NCBI GenBank assembly: GCA_030998225.1
Contig: JAPYXD010000484.1
Span: 2,542,001 to 2,606,000 of the forward strand
Length of the DNA stretch: 64,000 bases
Source of the DNA: Diplolepis rosae
Lineage: Eukaryota; Arthropoda; Insecta; Hymenoptera; Diplolepididae
Direction: 5' to 3'
Positions within the stretch are counted from its first letter, which is position 1. Every line of letters starts with the position of its first letter. The position numbers and the translations under genes are program-made. Under the pieces are notes generated by a model, which saw only the letters and a program-made list of their open reading frames with translations, ran no database searches and was not told the origin of the DNA. Shown here in pieces: positions 23,050 to 34,274 of this stretch.

Positions 23050-23530
23050 AAAGATCTACAAGTTTGAACTGCAACATTTTTTCATAAGATGTATATTTTT
23101 CTTTTTAATTAAAAAAAAAATACCATTGAAAATCCGAAATTCAATTTTTTAACTAAAATATGTGAAATACGAAAAAAACGTAAGAATGGTAAATTGTTCG
23201 TTTCAATAATATATACAAATATTTTCAGATATAGTTTCTAATAAAACGTATATTTTTCATTATAATTTAAAAAAATACGATTAAAATTCAAAAATTCCAT
23301 TATTTGAACAAAATATGTAACATACGAAAAAAACGTTGAGATAGAAAATTATTTGCCTAAATGAGGTCTACAAATTCTCAGTAGGACATTTTTTGACAAG
23401 ATATATATTTCATGTTTTGGTTTTAAAAAATACAATATTGAAAATAAAAAATTCCATTTTTGAACCAAAATATGTGTGATACAAAATAAGCGATAATACA
23501 AAAAATCGTTTTCTCTAAAAGAGTCTAATG
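23042..23530 (+). repeat. Dispersed AT-rich repeat, copy of 5200-5530
   Basis: Same order of phrases as 5200-5530 (CTACAARTTTGAA, CATTTTTTCATAAGATG, AATATGTGAAATACGAAAAA, GCCTAAATGAGGTYTACAAA). One more unit is added at the right end. Not coding. Confidence 0.7.
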
Positions 23531-24353
23531 AGTTCTCCTCCTTTTTTAAATATTTGGAAGAAAATAGATTTTTTGTAATCTTGTAAATTATTAGAAAGTT
23601 ACAGAAATGTATACAGAAAATCGAGCGCGAAGCGCAAGTTTCATGATAAGAATGTGTTCTTTAAGGCTGATAGAGCTTGAAGTAAATTGAATTTCTTTTT
23701 TCATTTGAAATCAAAAACAAATTTAGTAACTTTGAGAAAATGTAATTCACATCGATAATATTATAAAATTGACTTGAACTTAAGTATCAAATTACAAGTA
23801 ATAAATTTAAATAATAATGAAACAGGACTTATATCGACCCTTAGTATTAGTATTCAAATATTGTTCATGTTCTTAGTTGGCTTTAGGGTCCGAAGAATAT
23901 AAGACCGAGTGCGACAAACGAATCACGCGCCCCAGGCGCGCTCAAACTTGCAAGCGAAGCGCGCGATGAGAATGTGCCCACGAAGCGGGCAAATTTTTTG
24001 TAGTATATTTTTACAAAATTAATATTATGCTCTTAACTTGGGCTTATTAGAAGCAAAACTATGTTAACTTTTATTTTAGCATCATGAAAAAATGTTAACC
24101 TTTTATTATAAAAATTAAGTTACTTTAACAATAGCTTAAATAACATATGAACCTCTAATTTCCGATGAAAGTGTCTGTGTAAAGAAAGGTTTTAAATATT
24201 ACAAAAAAAGCATAAATTGTATTTGAATTCGCATGCGATCTTGCACTTTGAGATTTATTCGGTGTGAAGTAAATTCGACAAATCATTACTATAAAGTAAA
24301 ATACTTGAAAAAACATTTTCAAAATATTTAATATTTTTACACGAATGTACATA
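23531..24353. other. No gene; short GC-rich islet
   Basis: AT-rich throughout except 23925-24000, where GCGCGCTCAAACTTGCAAGCGAAGCGCGC and a related GCGAAGCGCAAGT phrase (23630) occur. Such 'AAGCGAAGCGCGC' phrases look like another dispersed repeat, seen here only in pieces. Confidence 0.4.
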
Positions 24354-24443
24354 CAGTCGACCGGCAATCGAAATACCCGGGCTCGAATCCCGGTGCATTC
24401 GAAAACGTCTTTTTTCCACAGAAAGATTTTCAAATTCTTTAAA
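24354..24443 (+). mobile_element. tRNA-derived SINE, 5'-damaged copy
   Basis: Matches the full copy at 34275-34389 from the anticodon arm (CAGTCGACCGGCAATCGAAA) through the T arm and B box (GGGCTCGAATCCC) and the common tail ending CAAATTCTTTAAA. The A-box half is replaced by unrelated AT-rich DNA. Confidence 0.75.
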
Positions 24444-24599
24444 CTTAAGTATGTAACTATGAACGTATTAATATGTTTAATGTTTTTAAATTATTCAATG
24501 TTTTATTAAAACAATTAAAATAGTAAATTGTAATGACCCTTGATTTAATTTATAATAGACTTCTTCATTTATGGACTAAAGCCAATGCAATTTATTAAA

Positions 24600-25175
24600 A
24601 CATTTTGAATTCAAAATAATTCTGAATGTTTGAGTATAAAAGGTTTAAATATTTGAAAAATACATAAATTATATCAAAATTAGCACACGAAATCGTACAC
24701 TAACTTTAATTTGGTATGAAGTAAAATTGAAAATAAATCCTTTAGAATAAAACATTTTGAAAAAACTTTCAGAATACATAACATATTATAAATGAAAATT
24801 TCAATATATAAGTATAAATAAAAGGTTTGATTATTCAAAAGTAAAATATATTATATCTAATATTTTATCGAACAGCACACTTTAAGATTTCATTGGTATG
24901 GGGATACACATTTTTAAAATTACACGACTTTTTGTAACATGTTCAACCCCAGCATATAGAATCCAGAAAAGACATTCTAAAAATATTTTAATTAGGTTAA
25001 CAAATCACTATGAAGACATACTAACAAAAATCTTTTAAAATTTTAATTTTTTTACATACTTATTAATTTCCTTCAAAGAGATCTAAATTAAAATTTCTTT
25101 TGTCATATCTTTCTATAAAATAAATCACTTTAACGAAAGTTGAAACTCCAGGTCAACCTCTGTAATTTCCGATGG

Positions 25176-25216
<41 letters not shown>

Positions 25217-25250
25217 AATTGTCATGTAGAAGATGTAAATTCCAAAAAAT
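24600..25250 (+). repeat. Dispersed repeat with partial copy of the large inverted arm; (TA)n
   Basis: 24950-25176 repeats left-arm sequence 4190-4380 (AGAATCCAGAAAAGA, TTAGGTTAASAAATCACTA, GAAAGTTGAAACTCCAGG) in the same orientation with an extra ~50 bp. A (TA)n microsatellite follows at 25177-25216. The 5' part contains shorter degenerate repeats of GGTATGAAGTAAAATTG-type phrases. Confidence 0.65.
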
Positions 25251-25809
25251 GTTATAGTTACAAAGCTTCAAAATTTTGTAATTAAAATTTTAATATAAAA
25301 CTTTAAGCATTTATTGACCTTGAATTCCATTGGAAAATTTGTTGTTTACTGTTCAAATCTTCCTCCGATTTCAGAAGAACAGACAAATTAAAAATTACAA
25401 AATATTTCATTAAAAAAATTTAACTCGTCCATATGATCTTGTCATATTGTAACAAGATTTGAACACTTCGGACAAAAATTTTTATGTAAAATTTAATATC
25501 GATAAATATTTACATGTTCATATGAAGATATTAATGAACACATATTTTAGCTTCTTAATTTATCCACATCTGTTAGAAAATTTTTCCTTTCCATAGACCA
25601 TTTCATTTTTTTAATGAAAAGTCTGTGCTTAGGCTACAAAAATGTGAGATGAAAATATTGCTAACATAAAACTGAGAATGTAAATTTTAAACTGGAAATT
25701 TATGTTTATCTCTTCTTAATAGAAAATATCTCTGTAACTAAAAAGTTTTTAAATGCACATAATTGATAAGAAATATGGAAATTTGAATAGGAAAATATAT
25801 ATTGATTTA
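25251..25809. other. No gene seen
   Basis: AT-rich; nothing above background on either strand. Confidence 0.45.
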
Positions 25810-26345
25810 AATTTGGAACATTTATTGGCATCAAATTTTACTGAAAGTTTATTTTTGAAGTGTTCAAATGCTTATAAAATTTCACACGATATTTCAGATT
25901 TTTATTTTAGGCAGATTTTATCCAAAAATATCGGAAAAAAAAGTGTTGATTCTTAAATAACGTATTTCGTAAATTTGAAATTGTCGTCTGCTTCGCGCCT
26001 CTTTTGCACGGTTTCGACAGAAATACACAATTCTCAATTCCGACTCGATAACCGAAAGCGTGAAATCTAAAAGTAGCATTGCATGAAAGAAGCATGGAGA
26101 ATAAGGAGAAGTGGGACGTGTCGTTCTCGCGTGCAAGAGCGACGAGGAAGAAACTTGGGCAGCGCGCGCCGCTGCCCCTCCATAGAAATTCTGATGGTAA
26201 ATCATTTCTGGATTTTCTAACTTTCATTATTTACCGACGCGCAAAGTACACCTTTTGCGCAACGCGTTCAGAGGGCGCGTTTATCAGCCCACTTTTGTGA
26301 AATACTCTTATTCCATTACTTTAGCAATCTCCCAACTCATCTCTT
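25810..26345 (-). repeat. Dispersed repeat, inverted relative to 12500-13190
   Basis: The reverse complement shows GATGAGTTGGGAGATTGCTA, GATTTCACGCTTTCGGTTAT and GTGCAAAAGAGGCGCGAAGC in the same order as 12500-12890. The middle (26090-26200) is GC-rich and gives overlapping open frames on both strands, none recognisable. Confidence 0.6.
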
Positions 26346-27282
26346 ACATTACGAATTGGCAATAATATTATTTAAAAAATAATTTGATAAAGTTTAAGTA
26401 GAAAAGTGAGTAAAAAAAAAATTTATTTACAAACTTGATATCTTAACTTCAAATTGTTTGAAAATATAATTTGAGGTTGCCATTTTCTAGAACCAAAATC
26501 GAAGTCTCGTCATCAACTTCTTTATGTTATTGTCATTTTATCTTATTTCTTACATTCGTAAAAATATCTGTATTAAATTAAAAATATATCAACTTCTTTC
26601 TCTTTAAACGATTAATTTGCACAATAAAACGAAATCACCAGGCAGTAATACGAAATAATACGTACAAATATTATTTGTTTGGAAATAATTCTTTTTTTAT
26701 TTGAACATTTATCTTCGAGAAAAGTCAGCGTTACATATATATACTGAGTATATTTCTTCAGAAAATTTTATAACAAATACTTTTTTTTTATTATAACTCC
26801 CCTATTGAAAAATCCTATGTACACATATGTACATAGGATCCTGTCTAAGATCTTATATAAGATCCTATGTATTTTAAAGTAATAATTTTCAACCCTACAT
26901 TTTAATTCAAAATTTTCTGAATAATCTGATTTTTAAACTTTTTATAATATTACATTGTTTTTCATAGAATATTTACATGAGAAAGCATACATCACGCATC
27001 ATGAAAGCATAACCTCTCACCTTGCAATTAAATCGTGTTTTCTTCCTGTAGTCGGTTGTTTTCGACAACTCAGCCACCTTCGCAGTTGTTTACTGCTGTT
27101 GCTTTCCACTTTTCTATGTGGCAATATTGCACCCTGTACATCTTTCTCCTTTAAATTTATTTTTGAATAAGGTACACTTGCAGCACACATGTCGATATCC
27201 AAAATATGACCTAATTTATGAATTTCGCGGGAAGTGCCATGGCAGCCGCGTTTGCGCACATCAACTTCCTATTCAAGATGAA
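26346..27282. other. No gene; isolated CCCTATTGAAAAA tip at 26807
   Basis: AT-rich. At 26807-26860, CCCTATTGAAAAA is followed by short palindromes (CCTATGTACACATATGTACA and GATCTTATATAAGATC). The same 13-bp tip ends the palindrome at 21825-22695, so this may be a remnant of a related element. Confidence 0.4.
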
Positions 27283-27357
27283 AAGGTCTATTTTTAAAAT
27301 ATATTATTCAATGCCATAAACAAAAAAAAGAGATCAGGCTTTAAATATTAGAACCAC

Positions 27358-27846
27358 GAAGGAATAATAAGGAGACCTATCTCCATGTAAGCGACTTGGC
27401 AGGAGCAACGGCACGGTAAGTGCCCGGCTTGTAAGTATATATCGAATATAAGATTGTAAATCTTGAAATTGAAATTATGGTATTTGTTATTACTTCGTAA
27501 ATTGTGTGTTAAATAATATTGAATAGTTTTTTCCTTTAAAGGTGAGGGAATTTAATCCGAGAAATTTTCAATATTTTGAAGATCGCATGTAATATAATAT
27601 AATGCATTTAATATAATAAATTTTTTTCTTAGCTATGTCGTGTCGCGTACCGGGTTGCATAACCTCTCTGGCTTAGATCAATTTGACAAGTTCGTCTCAC
27701 TCGCACATTTTCCCGTGAGTAAGAAGAGGACAACTGCGCACTTGCGCACTCCTTTCCACTACTTCCAACTTACAAGCCGGGCACTTACCGTGCCGTTGCT
27801 CCTGCCAAGTCGCTTACATGGAGATAGGTCTCCTTATTATTCCTTC
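27358..27846. mobile_element. 489-bp element with 78-bp identical terminal inverted repeats
   Basis: 27358-27435 (begins GAAGGAATAATAAGGAGACC) and 27769-27846 are exact reverse complements over all 78 bp. The unique centre (27436-27768) has one short open frame and no recognisable protein. Absence of any arm mismatch points to recent movement or gene conversion. Target duplication is unclear. Confidence 0.85.
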
Positions 27847-28149
27847 CTGATTAGGACGTGTATCGAAATCCCGACGTTTCAATTTCCCGACTAGTGTAGT
27901 GTGATCGAGTTTTCTATGGAAAATAAAAGCATGACCGAAAGAAACAAGAGATGGGCGTGTGCTGTGTGTTGAGACAACTGAGGAAGATTAGATATCCTAT
28001 CTGCTCGCTAGGTGGTGCTGACCATGAAATAAATCCCATACGTATAAATAAAATAAACATAATGTATATTTTTCGTAACAATAAAGAGTAGAATATAAAA
28101 ATACAATTAGGATGAAATGATGAACATTGTTTTTAATAAAATTCAACAT

Positions 28150-28556
28150 TAATTAAACCAAACTGGATTTGTAAATCGATGTAAATAGGTGGTAATGTTT
28201 TAAGGTTATGTTTGGAAATTCCCAATTAATTTGACCAAAATTGATTTAATTTAAACAGATAGTAATGTTTTCATATCAAATGACTAGTTTTAAGGTTGTG
28301 TGCGAAAAATCATCTATAATTGGACAGAATTCGATTTGATTGTAACAGATGGTAATGCTTTTATATAAAACTACTAGTTTTAAGGTTATGAGTGGAAAAT
28401 CATAATTAATTGGACCAAACTTGATCCTAATTGAACAGATGGTAATAATTTTTTATATAAAATCACTAGTTTTAAGGTTATGTGCGGAAAATCATCATTA
28501 ATGGGACCAAACTCGATCCTAATCAAACAGATGGTAATGTTTTTATATAAAAATTA
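28150..28556 (+). repeat. Tandem ~90-bp repeat, ~4.4 copies (left arm of a foldback)
   Basis: Units run from GATGGTAATGTTTTTATATA through ACTAGTTTTAAGGTTATGTG to AATTGGACCAAACTCGATCC, with copies starting near 28170, 28258, 28346, 28438 and 28529. Divergence between units is modest and the outer unit is the most degraded. Confidence 0.8.
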
Positions 28557-29019
28557 ATATTCACATTGCTTTTATTCAATTATTTTTGAACAATATGTTC
28601 CAAAAAACTTTCTTGTAGCCTTTCCACCAAGTCTGAAAGTCAGAGTTCTTAAAAATCAAAACTTCCTGAATGACTTTTTCTCGGCAAAGTTTAAGAGACT
28701 CGACCAACGGCTTGTCGACCACTTTTTAATAAAAAAATAATAAATTCGCGTTTTTCTACCTTCTATAGGCATTCATCGATACTATAATCGTTTCCTGAGT
28801 ATGTGGAATGGAGTATGTGAATAAAATTTTCATTGTCAATTTTTAAGTTGAAAAATATAAGCTTCAGAATGAAATAATGTAGACAAAATACGTGTATGTG
28901 TGTATTTTCTGTCAGCTTATGTTTTTGGGTGCTTTTATGAATTTTAAATTTAAAATAACTTTTTCGTCATCTTATCTTTGCTTTTCCTTTTCTAAAATAT
29001 ATTCTTTTATTTCGGATTA

Positions 29020-29290
29020 TTAAAAAATAATTGAATAAAAACAATGTGAATATTAATTCGATTTATTAGCATAATTTGACAAACTAGTGATTTTATATAA
29101 AAACATTACCATCTGTTTAATTAGGATCGAGGTTGGTCCAATTAATGATGATTTTCCGCACATAACCTTAAAACTAGTAATTTTATATAAAAACATTATT
29201 ACCATCTGTTCAATTAGGGTCGAGTTCGGTTCAATTAATGGTGATTTTCCGCTCATAACCGTAAAACTAGTAGTTTTATATGAAAGAATT
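29020..29290 (-). repeat. Same ~90-bp tandem repeat, inverted (right arm of the foldback)
   Basis: About 2.3 units in the opposite orientation to 28150-28556. The inner border is shared too (TTAATATTCACATTG at 28553 and its complement near 29056). The arms enclose about 450 bp of single-copy AT-rich DNA. Open frames across the arms are just the repeat translated. Confidence 0.8.
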
Positions 29291-29689
29291 TCATATTATA
29301 TTTTCATTAATTATTCATAATGATTTCCAACTAATTAAAACTCTCATCAACTTCGTTTCTTTTTTAGAATTTTTCACTTTTTTTCCATTTTTCAACTTAA
29401 TTTTGCCTCTAAAAAATAATATAAATGCAGTGATATGTGGACAATTAAATATGAAATTTAAAAAAAAGTTATTATTTAATGCCATAAAGGAATAAAAAAG
29501 ATATTAATATTTAAATATTAATATCAGCTGAATGATTCAAAATAGTTTTTGTACGAGATAAATATGAATAAAAAGCGGAAAATTTGATTTAAAATATTCA
29601 AATGATTTTAATATTTAAAGTCTGATCTATTTTATTTGATTATGGCATTGAATAATATATTTTTTAAATTTTTTATATTAAATTCTTCG

Positions 29690-29835
29690 TATGTTACTGT
29701 GAATTTTCAGGGAGTGATGGTACAGTTAGCGCCGCGTGTGACGGTTCGGCAAACTAACTTAGGAATTCAACTTAGGACACTAACGGGCTTAAGTTAGAAT
29801 CGTGAAATACGGGCTGATGCAGACGGCTGGCATGA
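29690..29835 (+). repeat. Dispersed repeat, inverted copy of 12310-12410
   Basis: TTACTGTGAATTTTCAGGGA, then GTGTGACGGTTCGGCAAACT, then ACTTAGGACACTAACGGG match the minus strand at 12310-12410. It continues past the shared part with CGTGAAATACGGGCTGATGC. No gene from here to 30500. Confidence 0.65.
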
Positions 29836-30522
29836 ACTTCACAAAAGTTGAGCACGTTTTTGTCGGAAGTACATGGAAAAGGTACAAGAATTTCCTGATT
29901 GATGGCGCGAATGCAAGTGGCGTGAAAAAAAAGCCACTTCCTTCTGTTCGCTCAAAATATTCTAATAAAACTGCAAATTAAAGTTAATATTTATAAATCT
30001 TTTTTTTGAAGTATAAAATTGAAAGCGTTGGCGCATTTTTTACATAAGTAGTATAATTGAGATTGTTTTCTTTTTGTCCAATGTTACACTGTCTGTCTCC
30101 TTTACTCTTATGTATTTTCTGTCCGCACCGGTCAGGCAGACAGAGGTATAAATGCACAATTAAACCCCACTCGAAACACACCTTACAAATATACCACGTA
30201 CGGTCGTAAACGCCAGATTTTCCCTCTTGTTACCGATAAAAAAGAACCTAACTCCGCAACTCTAAAATACTCCTAGACGTCGGACTTAAAATAATTTCGG
30301 TCAAGAACGTTCTTACAAAACTGTCGGTAAGTCGGACGAGAAAGGTCTGACAGTTTCAACTGTAAAGCATAGAGTACTTAATTAATTATTTATAAATACG
30401 TCATTATTATAAACAATAAAAGGAACAATAAAGTGTGAAGTTATCCAGTGAATAAGTGTTTAATTTAATTTAATACAAATTAACGGGGGCTAATCATTAT
30501 TAGTGTATTAGAAGCACTGACC

Positions 30523-30666
30523 GTGTCCGAATTGGCGAAGTGCATTACGAAGCAAATACTTCCACCATAGGATGAAAAGAGGCCGACGTTTTCTGACGTA
30601 CAACTCACTCTTTTTATCCTATGGTGGAAGCACATACTTCGTAATGTATTTCGCTAATTCGGACAC
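30523..30666. repeat. 144-bp stem-loop/MITE-like palindrome
   Basis: 30523-30581 (GTGTCCGAATTGGCGAAGTG and on) pairs with 30608-30666 with few mismatches and a 26-bp loop. No ORF. Confidence 0.75.
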
Positions 30667-30968
30667 TCTCACGGTCTTTACGAAATTTACCGGTGCATTT
30701 ACTGGTAAATTTAGTAAAGAACGTATTTTACCGGTAAATTCACAACACTAGTGACGCGTCACAACTCCATCTCTGTTTTTTTACGCTACTTGCAGGAGCA
30801 CCATCTCTCGGGAAATTCCCGTGCTCAATCAATATACTTCGAACAAAAAGATGTTCATTTTCAGTTACATTAGTTTGGTCTCCTTATGTGTATTCTCCAT
30901 GATCTTTATGTTGGAGATACATGTCAAGTTGTATACAAACTTCTCTAGAGAGAAGTGAAATTTTTAAA

Positions 30969-31071
30969 ATGGACAAATTGACTTTAATTTCAGGTACATT
31001 ATTTTTAGCTGCTGACATATTTGCTATAGTAAGTCTTGCTATGCCTGATTGGATCATCACTGACGTTGGTG
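30969..31071 (+). CDS. Candidate host exon: first segment of a tetraspan (claudin/PMP22-like) membrane protein
   Basis: Reads TLFLAADIFAIVSLAMPDWI followed by ITDVGG and then a good 5' splice site (GTG|GTAAGC at 31071/31072). Either an ATG at 30969 starts the exon (MDKLTLISG) or a 3' splice site (TTTAATTTCAG) puts its start at 30994. A single hydrophobic helix followed by PDW is typical of the first transmembrane segment of insect claudin/PMP22-type proteins. No downstream exon was found in the window, and repeats lie on both sides, so this may be a stranded or duplicated exon. This is the only non-transposon coding candidate here. Confidence 0.4.
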
Positions 31072-31199
31072 GTAAGCGTGAATTATTTTTTGATGTATTA
31101 GGGAAATGTATCGAGTTGGTTAAGTGATGTCTATATTGGAATTGCACTCGAACCTAGATTATTGAGATTCTCCGTAAGTGGTGTCTCAATCAGTCAGGG

Positions 31200-31542
31200 A
31201 GGCAGTCATGCGTGAAAACTAAAAAAAAAAGAGGACCGTATTAAGTACTGAGTGTAGGTGTTATTCATTAAATGAATTTTTTTAAATTAAAAGATGAAAA
31301 CAGTTGAATTTGAACCTTTACTTAAGCCTTTATTTTCACTCAGAAGAAAATTGAGGATACTAGGGCGAATAGACCGCTTAGTGCATACACTATTCGGCGT
31401 TACTGAGTGACGCAGCTAGTGTTTACGTATCTTTAAGACGATTCCTTTTTCTATCCTATATCCTATCGCGCACATAACTTACCGAATCAAGTCTCAATAA
31501 AAAAAGTTCTTGATAATTTAGGTTCCAGTGTAGTGCATAGTA
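31200..31542. other. No gene seen
   Basis: AT-rich spacer between the candidate host exon and the THAP transposon; nothing recognised. Confidence 0.45.
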
Positions 31543-31665
31543 TTGGGATCTGACATTAGGGGATACGACATCTGGGGGCCATTTTAAGAACTAGTCTAAA
31601 GTACAGCAAAGTACATCAGTAAATGAGAAAAATCCATGAAATCTTAATTAATTAATTACTTCAAC

Positions 31666-33370
31666 ATGGATGGCATTAGTTTTACTCCCCGATTGAAAAG
31701 AAAACGTGCATATTATTGTGCTTTTGAAAATTGCCGCGCTAATTCCAATGAAAACTTGAATTTAAGCTTTCATTTCCTTCCAAGTTCTAACCAAAGAACT
31801 GTCAAAGTGAACAATTACTTCGGAAATCCGGAAAATATTGATATTTTCGCCGCCTGGAAAAAATCTACAAATATCAAAATTTTGCAGTCCTATACGAGAG
31901 TGTGTTCACGACATTTTACTAAGCATGATTACTTTTTTCCCGGTAAGAAATGTTTGTCAACAACGTTGTTTAGAAAATATTTTTAAATCATAGAAATTAA
32001 CAAATAACAATATCTACATTTTCGAATAATTTTTAGAAGTGTCTGCAAGTCGAAGAATTCTGAAGAAAATTTCAGAATTTCCATCATGTAATTTGCCACC
32101 TCGTTCGTTGATAAAAACAGAAAGTGTTAAACGTCGTAAACAGAGGTTAGAAAAGCGGATATTGCAAAAGGAAGCGCAGGAATCTACGAAAAACGACGAA
32201 GAGCAGCGAAACCCAAATTCTGAGGATACGATTCACGAGAAAATGGAATTTGAAAATTTCGAAAATGAGGCTGAATCACAACAAACGTCTGATATCGAGA
32301 AATACTTGAATGTCGACGGGAAAATGTACATGTACGTAGGCCTCACAACTGATAAAAATGAGAGAAAGTTTGCTGACGTTGGCGTACAAGTAGCTAACGA
32401 TCTGCTATAAAATTATTGTAAAGATGTATGCGTCGAAGTGAAAAGCGGGGACCTGAAATCTAGTTTCGTAGATTGCATCAAAACCGATGCGAACTTAAGC
32501 ACAGTGACAGGTATCGAATCTTTCTCGATTCTCGCGTGTATTTTACAATTGGCTTCTTGCTTTCATGTGGACCTAGATAACGGAACGGTCAAAATGAGTT
32601 TGCGTGATAAAATTGTCATGACATATTTGAAACTGAAGCACAATGTATCGTATGCTTTGTTGGCAGTAGTTTTATTCGATTGTTGTAGTGAAAGTCACTG
32701 TGCTCGAATTTTTGAGCAAACAATTTGTTTATTAAATGCAAGTTTGAAACCAGCTATTCCATGGCCTTCACGAGATGAAATTTTAAAAAACATTCCACTA
32801 TGCTTCAAAGATTTCCGCAGTGTTAGAATTGTGTTAAACTGTACTGAAATTTTTATTCAAAATCCGAAAAATCTCTGTTGTAAAATATTAACTTACTCAC
32901 ACTACAAAAAAGGTGAAACCATCAAATTTCTAACAGGAGTTACTCCAGCGGGAAATATTTCGTTTGTTTGTCAGCCGTACGACGGAAGGGCTTCTGATAA
33001 AGCTATATTTGAGCAGAGCGAACTCATTAATTTACTGGAATCTGGAGATGAAATAATGGTAGACAAAGGATTCTTGATTGACAATGTTTGCGACTTACAT
33101 GGATTTAAATGTATAAGGCCACCATTTCTGAGAAATAAACAACAGTTTTCCAAAGCAGAATCACTTTTGGCGCAGAACATTGCTAGTGCGAGAGTACACA
33201 TTGAGAGATCTAATCAGCGAATAAAAAATTTCGAAGTTGTCGGTGGCGTTATGCCAAGTCATCTTGTAAGATTTGTCTCTGAAATTTTCACAGTAATATG
33301 TGCCACTGTTAATTTGTCAGCTCCAATTTTGAGCGACGACAAATTCATGCCTTCAAATGAAAACCCCTGA
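31666..33370 (+). pseudogene. THAP-domain DDE_Tnp_4-type transposase, one stop and a catalytic substitution
   Basis: Exon 1, 31666-31942, encodes a THAP domain (CAFENCRANS..., FAAWKKS, RVCSRHF). Intron 31943-32036 has GTAAGA and TTTTTAG borders, phase 1. Exon 2 encodes a Lys/Glu-rich coiled linker, then, after an in-frame TAA at 32408-32410, the nuclease: MSLRDKIVMTYLKLKHNVSY helix-turn-helix-like region, then LNCTEIF, MVDKGF and HIERSNQRIKNF. In this family the first motif is normally D-C-T-E. Here the codon at 32837-32839 is AAC (Asn), so the first catalytic Asp is lost while the second Asp and the Glu remain. Frame is otherwise intact for about 540 codons. Confidence 0.8.
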
Positions 33371-33665
33371 AAAAGAAATATATCTAGAAACATGACCCGA
33401 ACCGCTGGGGTCAAATTTGTATGTTGCTTTCGCACGTAATATGATGTAAATGTTGTAGTTGCTTTTGATAAGAAGACAATAGAATTGTAAATAAAGTGAA
33501 TTAACTTACACATATTAATATATGTAATTGAGTAAATAGACCACAGAGAAACCTTACTTTTATAAATTTATTCATGAAAAGCGTAGTTTTATACGAAATT
33601 TGTTATCATTGCACGACCTTAAAATCCTTTAATTTATACATTATTGATGTAATATTACAGTACAA

Positions 33666-33848
33666 ATGTCACAAATCAATATGATTATGGAATCAATTGA
33701 AAAAAAGGTAAATGAATATAAAAAAATAATTAATAATCAAATTAATAATGATCAATATCTTCAAATCAATATAAAAAAATTTAATAGTGTTTCATCGGCA
33801 GTACAGTTTCTGGGAAAAGTATGCAGTAATGTACAGAAAGCGAGATAA
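33666..33848 (+). CDS. Small coiled-coil-like ORF in the THAP transposon
   Basis: 60 codons (MSQINMIMESIEKKVNEYKK...), Asn/Ile/Lys-rich and helical, 296 bp after the transposase stop. No family recognised. It could be chance in AT-rich DNA. Confidence 0.2.
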   Translation: MSQINMIMESIEKKVNEYKKIINNQINNDQYLQINIKKFNSVSSAVQFLGKVCSNVQKAR

Positions 33849-34274
33849 TGAACGTAAACATTTTATTCATAGATCAACACAAATATGTAACATATGTAGC
33901 TTTACAATAAAAATATGATCCTTTTCAACTGACACAGGTTTTTCTTTAAATACATATTCCTATCATTGAATAACAGTGTTATGGTTTCTACTACTTTAGC
34001 ATGTGATCCCACTTACATATCTCACTGATTGTCACAATCATATTTTAACTTTTCGCTTAATTTTCAACAAGAAAAACAATTTTTCCCATTGCTGTCAATG
34101 TTGAAGTGTACTTTACGTCGGCCATATTTGAACACCTGATATTTCAGCCACGCCCCTATGTCAGATCCCAATTATTTAGATCTCAACAACTAAAATGGAT
34201 GTCTGCTCTTTAGTTTATTTTATCTGATGTAGGTTTATTTTTGTTCTAATTATTAGAGTAACCCTGCAAAAATT

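Larger units (their letters stand above)
27284..29685. mobile_element. Inferred ~2.4-kb composite insert with ~60-bp inverted ends
   Basis: 27288-27345 (TATATTATTCAATGCCATAA, then GATCAGRCTTTAAA) is repeated inverted at 29615-29672. The sequence on either side joins up to a dispersed repeat that is continuous at 12310-12445. An insertion with these ends is the simplest reading. It contains the 489-bp element and the tandem-repeat foldback described separately. No gene. Confidence 0.5.
31543..34171 (+). mobile_element. THAP/DDE transposon, 2.6 kb
   Basis: Ends TTGGGATCTGACAT (left, followed by TAGGGG) and the complement ATGTCAGATCCCAA (right, preceded by CCCCT), about 19 bp with one gap. The flanks are compatible with a short TA-type duplication but do not prove it. 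It carries a two-exon transposase and a small downstream ORF. THAP plus DDE_Tnp_4-type nuclease suggests the PIF/Harbinger-ISL2EU branch. 33371-33660 and 33850-34171 are non-coding. Confidence 0.75.

Noticed and set aside
27640..27665. THAP-domain start (ATG followed by Cys-x4-Cys codons)
   Set aside because: The frame stops almost at once and nothing after it looks like THAP; too short to call.
29087..29320. Pair of overlapping ORFs on both strands
   Set aside because: Both are translations of the ~90-bp tandem repeat.
30180..30500. LTR of a separate retroelement (TATA-like stretch, then AACGGGGGCTAATC)
   Set aside because: No matching second copy, no clear TG/CA borders and no primer site could be confirmed.
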